DNA of 9,662 nt. Origin: an uncultured Clostridia bacterium. Lineage in GTDB: Bacteria > Bacillota_A > Clostridia > Peptostreptococcales > Anaerovoracaceae. The position numbers and the translations under genes were made by a program. The number at the start of each line of letters is the position of its first letter. The stretch's first letter is position 1. The DNA lies in contig CAMPCK010000016.1 of the NCBI GenBank assembly GCA_946645735.1, positions 1-9,662 on the forward strand. Reading direction: 5' to 3'. Of this stretch, positions 1 to 7,419 are shown piece by piece. The notes beneath the pieces were generated by a model. The model was not told where the DNA came from. It saw only the letters and a list, made by a program, of their open reading frames with translations, and made no database searches.

Positions 1-1
1 T

Positions 2-1972
2 ACCAGTCTCGGCATGGACGGAAGAGGAGCGGACGTCATGGCTCTGGGAGCGCTTCTCTCATATCTCTTTGAGACTCAGAAGCAGGACCTCAAGGCCATT
101 ACCCGCATCAACCGCTATGAGGTGGGCACCCACATGACCCTGGACAAGGCCACCATCAGGAACCTTGAGATAACCGAGACTCTTTATGACAAGAACGTTA
201 AGGGAAGTCTTCTGGGAGTCCTGGACAAGTGCCAGACCGCCATGGGATCCCGCCGCTTGAGACAGTGGCTAAGAGAACCCCTTAACGATTCATATGAGAT
301 AAACAGAAGACTCGACGGAGTTGAAGAGCTCTTCACCGAGCTTCTCATGAGAAACAATATCAGGGAAGCTTTGAGGCAGATCTATGATTTCCAGAGACTT
401 ATGGGAAGGATCGCCTATGGAAATGCCAACGGCAAGGATCTCATCGCCCTGAGGAATTCCATCGCCGTTCTTCCGGATATAAAGGAGGAACTGAGCGGAG
501 CGTCTTCAGATATCCTGAGAGACCTGAACGACAGGATCCATGATTTCAGCTCTGTCTATGACAGAATCGACAGGGCCATATCCGAGGATGCAGGCTTCAC
601 CATCAGAGAGGGCGGCCTCATCAAGGACGGATACTCAGAAGAACTGGACAATCTGAAATATTCCATTAAAGACGGAAAAGAATGGATCTCATCTCTTGAA
701 CAGAAGGAGAGGGAGCGCACCGGAATAAAGACCATCAAAGTGGGCTACAACAAGGTCTTCGGATATTATATTGAAGTATCCAAATCCTTTGCGGATCAGG
801 TGCCTGAAGAATATATCAGGAAGCAGACTCTGGTAAACGGTGAGAGATATATCACACCGGAACTCAAGGAAATGGAGAATCTGGTCCTCAATGCGGAAGC
901 CAAGATAAACGATATGGAGTACAGACTCTTTGTCGAAATAAGGGACTTCATCCAGAGCTTCATAAGAGAGATCCAGGAAACCTCAGAAGCCATTTCTGAC
1001 CTGGATGTTCTCCAGTCCTTCGCCTATGTTTCCGAAAGACTCGATTACGTTAAACCCGTAATCGACGATTCCATGGAGATATCCATAATCAAGGGAAGAC
1101 ATCCCGTAATAGAACAGACCGTGGACAACGGACTCTTCGTATCAAATGATACATACATAAACGATCAGGATCAGTCCATGCTTCTGATCACGGGTCCCAA
1201 TATGGCCGGTAAATCCACATATATGAGACAGACTGCTCTTATTGTCCTCATGGCCCAGGCTGGCTGCTTCGTTCCTGCGGAGTCAGCGAAGATCGGCGTA
1301 TGCGACAGGATATTCACCCGTATCGGAGCCTCCGACAACCTGGCTCAGGGACAGTCCACCTTCTTTGTTGAGATGTCCGAACTCTCATATATCCTTAATA
1401 ACGCAGGACCCAGGTCCCTCATAATCCTGGATGAGATCGGACGGGGCACATCCACCTATGACGGTCTCTCCATCGCATGGGCAGTGGTCGAGGAACTCTG
1501 TTCTGAAAAGAAGCAGATCCGCACCTTATTTGCAACTCACTATCATGAACTCACGGTTCTTGAGGATGAGATAAAGGGCGTGAAGAACCTGAATGTGGAC
1601 GTAGCCGAAGAGGGCGGAAGCGTTGTTTTCCTTCATAAGATCGTGGAGGGAAGCGCGTCCAGATCCTACGGTATCCAGGTAGCAAAGCTTGCAGGAATCC
1701 CCGACAGCCTTCTCGAAAGGGCTGAGGACAAGCTCAGTGAACTTGAGGAAAGAGGAGACCTTATAAAGCTCAACGAAATAGAAGCCAAGGCAGAAAAAAC
1801 CGAGTACAGACTGCCTGAAAAAGAAAACCTTAAAGTTGCCGAAGATGTTCAGATGTCACTCTTTGACCTGACTCCCGATCCCATAATCAGGAGACTCAGG
1901 GAGCTTGACCTGATGAATGTGACACCTTCGGAAGCCATCAAGATATTAGAAGAATTGAAGACAAAGCTATGA
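2..1972 (+). CDS. mutS: DNA mismatch repair ATPase MutS (5' end outside window)
   Basis: MutS binds base mismatches and small loops as a dimer and, after ATP binding, slides on DNA and recruits MutL. The frame is open from the first base, so the Met codon at 14 is internal. Compared with the usual 850-880 residues, about 220 N-terminal residues are missing, including the mismatch-contacting Phe-x-Glu domain. Visible parts, counted from that Met, are the connector/core region (RNLEITETL near residue 49), the clamp and lever helices, and the ATPase domain. The ATPase domain has Walker A GPNMAGKST (394-402, bases 1193-1219), Walker B LIILDE with D473, GRGTSTYDG, and the FATHYHEL histidine loop. 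Near the C terminus QMSLF (bases 1850-1864) is a typical sliding-clamp-binding peptide. The stop overlaps the mutL start in ATGA, so the two are translationally coupled. The assignment is certain; only the start is unseen. Confidence 0.98.
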   Translation, partial: TSLGMDGRGADVMALGALLSYLFETQKQDLKAITRINRYEVGTHMTLDKATIRNLEITETLYDKNVKGSLLGVLDKCQTAMGSRRLRQWLREPLNDSYEINRRLDGVEELFTELLMRNNIREALRQIYDFQRLMGRIAYGNANGKDLIALRNSIAVLPDIKEELSGASSDILRDLNDRIHDFSSVYDRIDRAISEDAGFTIREGGLIKDGYSEELDNLKYSIKDGKEWISSLEQKERERTGIKTIKVGYNKVFGYYIEVSKSFADQVPEEYIRKQTLVNGERYITPELKEMENLVLNAEAKINDMEYRLFVEIRDFIQSFIREIQETSEAISDLDVLQSFAYVSERLDYVKPVIDDSMEISIIKGRHPVIEQTVDNGLFVSNDTYINDQDQSMLLITGPNMAGKSTYMRQTALIVLMAQAGCFVPAESAKIGVCDRIFTRIGASDNLAQGQSTFFVEMSELSYILNNAGPRSLIILDEIGRGTSTYDGLSIAWAVVEELCSEKKQIRTLFATHYHELTVLEDEIKGVKNLNVDVAEEGGSVVFLHKIVEGSASRSYGIQVAKLAGIPDSLLERAEDKLSELEERGDLIKLNEIEAKAEKTEYRLPEKENLKVAEDVQMSLFDLTPDPIIRRLRELDLMNVTPSEAIKILEELKTKL

Positions 1973-3987
1973 TCAAAGTATTAGACAAGACAGTATCAGA
2001 CAAAATCGCAGCAGGTGAAGTCATAGACAGACCCCTTTCAATCATTAAGGAACTGGTTGAAAACTCCATAGATTCCGGGGCGGATTCCATTATCTGCGAG
2101 ATCAAAAACGGCGGAAAGTCATATATAAGAGTTACCGATAACGGATCCGGCATTGAAGCTGACGACGTGGAGATCGCCTTCTTAAGGCATGCCACATCCA
2201 AGATAGAAAAAGCCATTGACCTGGACTCCATCGAGACTCTGGGATTCAGGGGAGAAGCCCTTGCGTCCATTGCTGCTGTTAGCCAGACTGAAATGATAAC
2301 AAAGCCTCATGCTGACAAGACCGGCACAAGGCTTGTGTTCAGAGGAGGCCGCGTCCTTACAAAGGAGCAGACCGGATGTCCTGACGGAACTACGGTGGTC
2401 GTTACAGATCTCTTCTACAACACTCCTGCAAGAGCAAAGTTCCTCAAGACGGACAGCGCCGAAGCAGGCCTTATTATCGACTTCATAAGCCGCATGGCCC
2501 TGGCTTACAAAGATATCAAGTTCAGACTTATAAACAACGACAAGATCCTTTTCTCCACCCTGGGAGACGGCGACAGGTTCAAGACCATCATGAGGGTTTA
2601 TCCAAGCGTGGACAGCCGTCATATGGTTCCCGTATCATGGGAGGATGAAGGCATGAGAGTGGAGGGCTACGTTTCAACGCCGGCCTTTTCCAAGACCTCA
2701 AGAGCCTCTCAGATATTCTTTGTAAACGGAAGATCCGTTGAATCCCGCGTAATGGAAAAGGGCGTGACCTACGGATACAGGGAGAGACTTTTTGAAGGAA
2801 GATATCCCGTATGCTTCCTTTTCCTGGAAGTGGATCCCAGGACCCTTGATGTAAACATCCATCCCAATAAGAGGGAAGTGAGATTCGATGAAGAAGGAAA
2901 GGTAGCTGAATTTATCGGTGAAGCCATCTTCAGGGCTCTTCAGACAAAGGATGCAGTGGTAGATGTGGCGGACCAGGTTTACAGCCGCATGGATAAGCTT
3001 GAAGGCATTCCTTCATTCATGAAGGATGACAGAAGAAGCGACAGCCTCTTCAAAGCCTCAGCGCCGAAGAAGCCCGAAGGAGACCAGATGGATATAAAGT
3101 CCATCTTAAGTTCCATGGAGAACAAGCCCACCTTTGCTGAGAAGCCAAAGGCTCCCGAAGCTCCGGCGGTATTTACCAAGCCCGAACCCGAGAGAAAAAT
3201 ACCTGAACCAGGACTTTTCAGCCAGGATAAAGAAGTAAAAGCCTCTGATGAAACGGTCTCTGATTTTACCTTTAAAGAAGCCAGGATCAATACTCCCGTG
3301 GGTTCCATGAGACCGAGATCCGATAATCGTGAAACCATTCCCGTCACAAGGCCTGTAAGCGAGCAGAGAACTCCCATCGAAATATACACACCGCTTCTCA
3401 AACCCTTTGATTTCAATGATCTCTGGGTTACAGGCTGCGTATTCGATACGTATATCACAGCGACTGACAAGGATAATTTCTATCTCATCGACCAGCATGC
3501 AGCTCAGGAAAGAGTCTTCTATGAGAAACTTGTAAACGAGTATGAGGCAAGTGAGAAGGTGAGACAGACCATTCTCGTTCCTCTTATCATAAACGTGGAT
3601 TATTCACAGATGGACAATCAGGATGAGTGGAGAGACCCTCTGACCGAAATGGGATTCACCATAGAGGACTTCGGAGGAAACGCCTTCAGAGTGACTGAGA
3701 TACCCATGTTCATGGAGCTCAGTGAAGCTGATGAATTCATCAAGGAATTCCTGAACAACGTGAAGAGCGGTATCAGCATGAGAAATACAGTTGTTATAAA
3801 CAAGCTCATCATGATGTCCTGCAAGGCTGCCATCAAGGCACACGACAAGCTTTCATTAAACGAGATGAAGGCTCTTCTCAAGGATCTTGCAAACTGCAGG
3901 AATCCTTTCAGCTGTCCTCACGGAAGACCCACAGCCATCAAACTCACTCAGTACGACCTGGAAAAGATGTTCAAGAGAGTACAGTAA
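1969..3987 (+). CDS. mutL: DNA mismatch repair protein MutL, endonuclease type
   Basis: MutL links mismatch recognition by MutS to strand incision. The N-terminal GHKL ATPase shows KELVENS with catalytic Glu28 and Mg-binding Asn32, DNGSGI (57-62) and GFRGEAL (92-98). A hydrophilic linker rich in Pro, Lys and Glu follows at about 345-450. The C-terminal dimerisation/nuclease domain has the metal-binding motif DQHAAQERVFYE (508-519), a CKAAIKAHDKLS segment from Cys618, and CPHGRPT (649-655). These are the residues of nicking-competent MutL found in bacteria without MutH. QTILVP, about 20 residues after the nuclease motif, matches the position of the clamp-binding peptide in Bacillus MutL. At 672 residues the length is normal for Firmicutes. 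The start at 1969 overlaps the mutS stop by 4 bases, and no strong Shine-Dalgarno precedes it, consistent with coupled translation. Confidence 0.98.
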   Translation: MIKVLDKTVSDKIAAGEVIDRPLSIIKELVENSIDSGADSIICEIKNGGKSYIRVTDNGSGIEADDVEIAFLRHATSKIEKAIDLDSIETLGFRGEALASIAAVSQTEMITKPHADKTGTRLVFRGGRVLTKEQTGCPDGTTVVVTDLFYNTPARAKFLKTDSAEAGLIIDFISRMALAYKDIKFRLINNDKILFSTLGDGDRFKTIMRVYPSVDSRHMVPVSWEDEGMRVEGYVSTPAFSKTSRASQIFFVNGRSVESRVMEKGVTYGYRERLFEGRYPVCFLFLEVDPRTLDVNIHPNKREVRFDEEGKVAEFIGEAIFRALQTKDAVVDVADQVYSRMDKLEGIPSFMKDDRRSDSLFKASAPKKPEGDQMDIKSILSSMENKPTFAEKPKAPEAPAVFTKPEPERKIPEPGLFSQDKEVKASDETVSDFTFKEARINTPVGSMRPRSDNRETIPVTRPVSEQRTPIEIYTPLLKPFDFNDLWVTGCVFDTYITATDKDNFYLIDQHAAQERVFYEKLVNEYEASEKVRQTILVPLIINVDYSQMDNQDEWRDPLTEMGFTIEDFGGNAFRVTEIPMFMELSEADEFIKEFLNNVKSGISMRNTVVINKLIMMSCKAAIKAHDKLSLNEMKALLKDLANCRNPFSCPHGRPTAIKLTQYDLEKMFKRVQ

Positions 3988-3990
3988 AAT

Positions 3991-4926
3991 ATGCCGGAAA
4001 AGAGAAAACTCATAGCCGTGGCAGGGCCTACGGCATCAGGTAAAACTGAATATGCCATAAGGATAGCTCAGCTTACGGAGGGTGAGATAGTTTCCTGTGA
4101 TTCCATGCAGCTCTATAAGTTCATGGATATCGGTTCCGCCAAGCCTACCAAAGAGGAGCAGGCTCAGGTGAAGCACTGGCTCGTCGATGAGATCGATCCC
4201 AGGGATGATTTCAGCGTTGCCAGATACAGGGACATGGCAAAGGGATATATCAATGATATTTTCTCAAGAGGAAAAACTCCCGTGATCTGCGGAGGAACCG
4301 GGCTTTATCTCAATTCTCTTCTCTATGACATGGATTTTTCGGATGCCGATAAGGATGATGAGTTCAGGAAGACCCTCATGGATGAAGCAGAGCTTTTCGG
4401 GCCCGGATACGTCCATAAGAAGCTGGAACAGCTGGATCCCGTGAAAGCCTCGAAGATACATCCTAACAACCTTAAAAAGGTAATCAGAGCCCTTGAAGGG
4501 GCATCAAAGGGAAAGGGTATATCAGATTTCTCCAGCCTACAGGAGAGAACTTCCGATTACGACGTTCTCCTTATAGGAATCACCCGTGACCGGGAAGAAC
4601 TCTACGACAGGATCAACCGCCGCGTGGATATCATGGTTCAGGAAGGCCTCTTCAAGGAAGTGGAGAATCTTCTTGAAATGGGACTTCAGGAAGAAGACAT
4701 ATCCATGAAGGGCATCGGATACAAGGAAGTCATCGGCTTTTTTGACGGTGTATATACAAAAGACGAAGCCATTGACAAGATAAAGCAGAACACGAGACAT
4801 CTTGCCAAGCGCCAGCTTACCTGGTTCAGAAGGTATGAGGACATGAACTGGATAAACATAACAGAGCTGGGTGAAGAAGGCGCCATGGAAAAGATAAAGG
4901 AACTTATACAAAAATATGGCAGATAA
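3991..4926 (+). CDS. miaA: tRNA dimethylallyltransferase MiaA
   Basis: MiaA transfers the dimethylallyl group from DMAPP to N6 of adenine 37 in tRNAs that read codons beginning with U. This stabilises codon-anticodon pairing; MiaB usually modifies the product further. The P-loop GPTASGKT is at residues 12-19, the substrate-binding DSMQLY at 37-42, GGTGLYL at 101-107, the conserved GIGYKEV in the C-terminal half, and TRHLAKRQLTWFRR at 268-281. The length of 311 residues is normal. The gene starts 3 bases after the mutL stop, behind a weak AAGAGAG, and its last 11 bases overlap the next gene, so it appears to be translated within one message with mutS and mutL. This order is common in Firmicutes. 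Confidence 0.97.
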   Translation: MPEKRKLIAVAGPTASGKTEYAIRIAQLTEGEIVSCDSMQLYKFMDIGSAKPTKEEQAQVKHWLVDEIDPRDDFSVARYRDMAKGYINDIFSRGKTPVICGGTGLYLNSLLYDMDFSDADKDDEFRKTLMDEAELFGPGYVHKKLEQLDPVKASKIHPNNLKKVIRALEGASKGKGISDFSSLQERTSDYDVLLIGITRDREELYDRINRRVDIMVQEGLFKEVENLLEMGLQEEDISMKGIGYKEVIGFFDGVYTKDEAIDKIKQNTRHLAKRQLTWFRRYEDMNWINITELGEEGAMEKIKELIQKYGR

Positions 4927-6043
4927 GACTGAGATCAGGGTTCACAACAAGTCCGACAAACCGGACAACGTGATCAAGAAGGAAAACGACATATACATGG
5001 AATGCGAATCTCTTGAGGAACAGCTTCCAAGGTTCCTCAGGGGATATTTTGCGTATCTGAAAGGAAATGTCCTTCCCATGACAAGGCTTGCCTATCTTCA
5101 CGACGTGAGATTCTTCATGCAGTATCTCATCGATGAAACAGATCTCACAGATGCTGAGAAGACAAAGGATATCAAGCTTTCCGATCTCAACAAGGTCAAG
5201 GCCGTTGACGTGAACCTCTTCATCGACTACTGCAGAAAGTACAAGGTTGTTGAGGATAACGTGGTCACATATTACACCAACGACAACAAGTCCCTTGCAA
5301 GAAAGAAATCCTCTGTTTCTGTCCTATTCAAGTATCTCTACAGAGACGAGATGGTGGACAAGAACATTACGGACGGTTTCGACCCCATCCGGGTTCCCAA
5401 GCCCGGGGAGCGTGAGATCAAGGCTCTTCAGGATGACGAAGTAATGATCATGCTGGATGCGGTGACCACGGGTCAGGGACTTACTGAGAAAGAACGTGCA
5501 TACTGGGAAAAGACGAAGAAGCGCGATAAGGCGATACTCATTCTTTTCCTTACCTACGGCCTCCGTCTCAGCGAACTCCAGCAGCTCAACGTAAGTTCTT
5601 TCCAGTGGGGAAGAGGGGAGTTCAAGATATATAGGAAGAGGGGTAAGGAATCCATAATGCCTCTCAATAACTCTGTTACAGCCGTGGTCCACGACTATAT
5701 AGATAACGAGAGAAAACCCGACGCAGAAGTCGAGGACGAACACAAGGATGCTCTTTTCCTTTCTCTTCAGGGAAAGCGCATGACGGAGCGTCAGATCAGG
5801 GAACTGGTCAAAAAATACACATCCATTGCACTTAATACCACAAGAAAGGGCGGATACAGCCCTCATAAGCTGAGAGCAACTGCAGCCACATCCCTTATCG
5901 GCCGCGGAAACTCAATCTTCGACGTCGCTGCGCTTCTCGATCATGAGCAGGTAACGACCACCCAGCTCTATGCAAGACAGAAGATGAACGTGAAGCGCGA
6001 CCTGGTAAAAGGTATGGAGTGGGAAGAAGAAAGAAAAGAATAG
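4916..6043 (+). CDS. Tyrosine recombinase of the Xer family, XerS-like
   Basis: This is a site-specific tyrosine recombinase: it cuts DNA through a phosphotyrosine link and rejoins strands via a Holliday junction. A SAM-like N-terminal DNA-binding domain (about 28-160) includes RLAYLHDVRFF. The catalytic domain has Arg217 (GLRLSEL), Lys241, His317 and Arg320 (HKLR), His343 (LLDHE) and the nucleophile Tyr352 (QLYAR). Spacing between these residues closely matches XerD, so the enzyme should be active. At 375 residues it is longer than XerC/XerD (about 300) and closer to streptococcal XerS (about 356), and shares the XerS-like KxRDxAI...GLRLSEL region; that comparison is from memory. The start at 4916 lies inside miaA, with AAAGGAA 14 bases upstream. 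ATG 4997 (Met28) is an alternative that would remove a charged, unstructured leader. There are no phage or transposon genes nearby, so a housekeeping role such as chromosome dimer resolution is more likely than mobility. Confidence 0.9.
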   Translation: MADKTEIRVHNKSDKPDNVIKKENDIYMECESLEEQLPRFLRGYFAYLKGNVLPMTRLAYLHDVRFFMQYLIDETDLTDAEKTKDIKLSDLNKVKAVDVNLFIDYCRKYKVVEDNVVTYYTNDNKSLARKKSSVSVLFKYLYRDEMVDKNITDGFDPIRVPKPGEREIKALQDDEVMIMLDAVTTGQGLTEKERAYWEKTKKRDKAILILFLTYGLRLSELQQLNVSSFQWGRGEFKIYRKRGKESIMPLNNSVTAVVHDYIDNERKPDAEVEDEHKDALFLSLQGKRMTERQIRELVKKYTSIALNTTRKGGYSPHKLRATAATSLIGRGNSIFDVAALLDHEQVTTTQLYARQKMNVKRDLVKGMEWEEERKE

Positions 6044-6045
6044 TT

Positions 6046-6054
6046 AAAGGAAGG
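6046..6054 (+). promoter_or_regulatory. Strong Shine-Dalgarno for the PLP enzyme
   Basis: AAAGGAAGG lies 7 bases before ATG 6062. It is the best ribosome-binding site in the first gene cluster, whose earlier internal starts rely on overlap or very short spacing. It fixes the start of the next gene and suggests that translation of that gene is independent of the recombinase gene upstream. Confidence 0.75.
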
Positions 6055-6061
6055 TTATTTA

Positions 6062-7357
6062 ATGCTTAACAGTGAAAAAATTCTTAAGGAAAAATTCGAT
6101 ATAGATGAGCGTGTCATCGGTCTTGTAAAGGAGGCTGAGGCGGAAGTTAAGCCGCAGTTCGACGTCCTTGATGACATCATGGCTTACAATCAGTACAAGG
6201 TTCTTGACGTGTTCCAGAAGAACAGGATCTCCGATCTTCACTTCCAGTGGAATACGGGATACGGCTATGACGATGCAGGGAGGGATATGATCGAGAAGGT
6301 CTATGCCGAGGTTTTCGGTGCTGAAAAGGCTATCTGCCGTCCCACTATAGTTAACGGGACCCACGCTCTGGCACTGATCCCTCTGGGACTTTTAAGACCC
6401 GGGGATGAACTAATTTATTGCACAGGTGCTCCCTATGACACCATGCAGACCGTTATCGGAATCACCGGATATGAACCAGGAAACGGATCCCTTAAGGATT
6501 ACGGCGTGACCTATAAGCAGGTGGAGCTTCTTCCTGACGGAAATATTGATTTTGAAGCCCTTAGGGCTGCCATAGGTCCCAAGACCAGAATGGTAACTCT
6601 TCAGCGTTCCACAGGCTACGGCTGGAGACCTGCCATGACCATAGACAAGATCGAAGAATGGGCAGCCTTCATGAACGATATAGATCCTTCTATCATCAAG
6701 ATGGTGGACAATTCCTACGGTGAATTCGTAGACTACAAGGAGCCTACTGAAGTTGGAGCCGATATCATGGCAGCCTCCCTTATAAAGAATCCCGGCGGCG
6801 GACTGGCTCTTACAGGGGGATACATTGCCGGCAAGGCTGAAATGATAGATAAGATTCTCTACCGTCTCACATGTCCTGGAATAGGAGGAGAGTGCGGACT
6901 CACCTTCGGACAGACCAGATCCATGTTCCAGGGGCTTTTCATCGCTCCTCAGGTGGTATCAGGCGCTGTAAAGGGAGCCGTTCTTCTCGGAAAGTGCTTT
7001 GAAAAGCTCGGATACGAGGTATGTCCCAAACCTGAAGCAAAGCGTTCTGACATCATCCAGGCCATTAAGCTCGGGGATGAGAAGAGGGTAGTCACCTTCT
7101 GTCAGGGGGTTCAGGAAGCTGCACCCATCGATTCATACGTAACCTTAATGCCATGGCAGATGCCGGGATATGAGGATCCCGTAGTCATGGCTGCAGGTGC
7201 CTTTAATCAGGGATCATCCATTGAACTCAGTGCAGATGCACCCATAAGAGAGCCATATAATGTATATTTCCAGGGAGGCATCACTCACGATCACAGCAAG
7301 ATGGGTGTATACAAATCCATTGATAAAATGCTGAAGGAAGGCCTAATCAGTCTTTGA
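6062..7357 (+). CDS. PLP-dependent Met-gamma-lyase-like protein, 'aluminium resistance' (YnbB) family
   Basis: This is a fold-type I PLP enzyme of the Met_gamma_lyase family (Pfam PF06838), annotated in databases as aluminium resistance protein or cystathionine beta-lyase-like. The true substrate is not established; a C-S lyase or related amino-acid reaction is only a family inference. The likely PLP lysine is Lys242 in SLIKNPGGG, followed by GGYIAGK. Asp216 in VDNSYGEF is the probable partner of the pyridine nitrogen. RSTGYGWRP and the C-terminal MPGYEDPVVMAAG, SIELSAD and VYFQGG segments are family hallmarks. The length of 431 residues is normal. Many relatives that I recall have Cys where this protein has Ser218 (DNCYGEF). 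It follows the recombinase gene by 18 bases, has a strong ribosome-binding site, and occupies a place beside mutSL-miaA seen in many Firmicutes. No cofactor or transport gene adjoins it. Confidence 0.92.
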   Translation: MLNSEKILKEKFDIDERVIGLVKEAEAEVKPQFDVLDDIMAYNQYKVLDVFQKNRISDLHFQWNTGYGYDDAGRDMIEKVYAEVFGAEKAICRPTIVNGTHALALIPLGLLRPGDELIYCTGAPYDTMQTVIGITGYEPGNGSLKDYGVTYKQVELLPDGNIDFEALRAAIGPKTRMVTLQRSTGYGWRPAMTIDKIEEWAAFMNDIDPSIIKMVDNSYGEFVDYKEPTEVGADIMAASLIKNPGGGLALTGGYIAGKAEMIDKILYRLTCPGIGGECGLTFGQTRSMFQGLFIAPQVVSGAVKGAVLLGKCFEKLGYEVCPKPEAKRSDIIQAIKLGDEKRVVTFCQGVQEAAPIDSYVTLMPWQMPGYEDPVVMAAGAFNQGSSIELSADAPIREPYNVYFQGGITHDHSKMGVYKSIDKMLKEGLISL

Positions 7358-7369
7358 GATTCAAGGGTA

Positions 7370-7398
7370 TTTACATAATTATTTTACTGTATTATTTT
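7370..7398 (+). promoter_or_regulatory. Candidate sigma-A promoter for the second gene group
   Basis: TTTACA (7370-7375) and TATTTT (7393-7398) are 17 bases apart in the only sizeable intergenic gap (7358-7419), a stretch much richer in A and T than its surroundings. The -35 differs from TTGACA at one position and the -10 differs from TATAAT at two. It would start transcription about 15 bases before the ATG at 7420, leaving a very short leader. This is inference from the sequence alone, and AT-rich DNA gives such matches by chance. Confidence 0.4.
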
Positions 7399-7399
7399 A
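7378..7399 (+). repeat. 9-base direct repeat in the intergenic gap
   Basis: ATTATTTTA occurs exactly at 7378-7386 and again at 7391-7399, a period of 13 bases, inside the candidate promoter. It could be a pair of regulator half-sites, but the period is not a clean helical turn and the composition is entirely A and T, so chance is a fair explanation. Confidence 0.35.
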
Positions 7400-7419
7400 A
7401 CATAAAGATCTGATTTGAG

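Larger units (their letters stand above)
7368..7405 (-). other. Two sequences resembling the XerD arm of dif, same orientation
   Basis: TATTTACATAA (7368-7378) matches the reverse complement of the XerD arm of Bacillus subtilis dif (AGTTTACATAA) at 9 of 11 positions. TTTTAACATAA (7395-7405) matches the Escherichia coli arm in the same orientation (ATTTAACATAA) at 10 of 11. The dif sequences are recalled from memory. Neither is followed, after a 6-base centre, by a recognisable XerC arm, so this is not a complete dif site. I list it only because an Xer-type gene ends about 1.3 kb upstream. Confidence 0.2.

Noticed and set aside
14..16. ATG at 14 as the true start of mutS
   Set aside because: The frame is open back to the first base, with TSLG before this Met resembling the usual MutS sequence, and about 220 expected N-terminal residues are missing.
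2182..2622. Antisense open frame of 146 codons inside mutL
   Set aside because: It lies wholly within a certain gene and has no recognisable domain or ribosome-binding site. Long antisense frames here follow from the codon bias of the real genes.
4738..4743. Run of six T in miaA, possible slippage or phase-variation tract
   Set aside because: Six bases is short for phase variation, similar runs occur elsewhere in the window, and the miaA frame is intact.
5324..5866. Antisense open frame of 180 codons inside the recombinase gene
   Set aside because: The overlapping + strand frame has a complete tyrosine-recombinase active site, and the antisense product shows no family motifs.
4916..6043. 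Recombinase as a mark of a prophage or integrative element
   Set aside because: No tRNA attachment site, excisionase, phage genes or flanking repeats are visible, and the gene is packed into a core operon with the same codon style.
7352..7366. Hairpin CTTTGA-GAT-TCAAGG at the end of the PLP-enzyme gene as a terminator
   Set aside because: The stem is only 6 pairs including a G-T pair, it includes the stop codon, and no T-run follows directly, so it is too weak to call.
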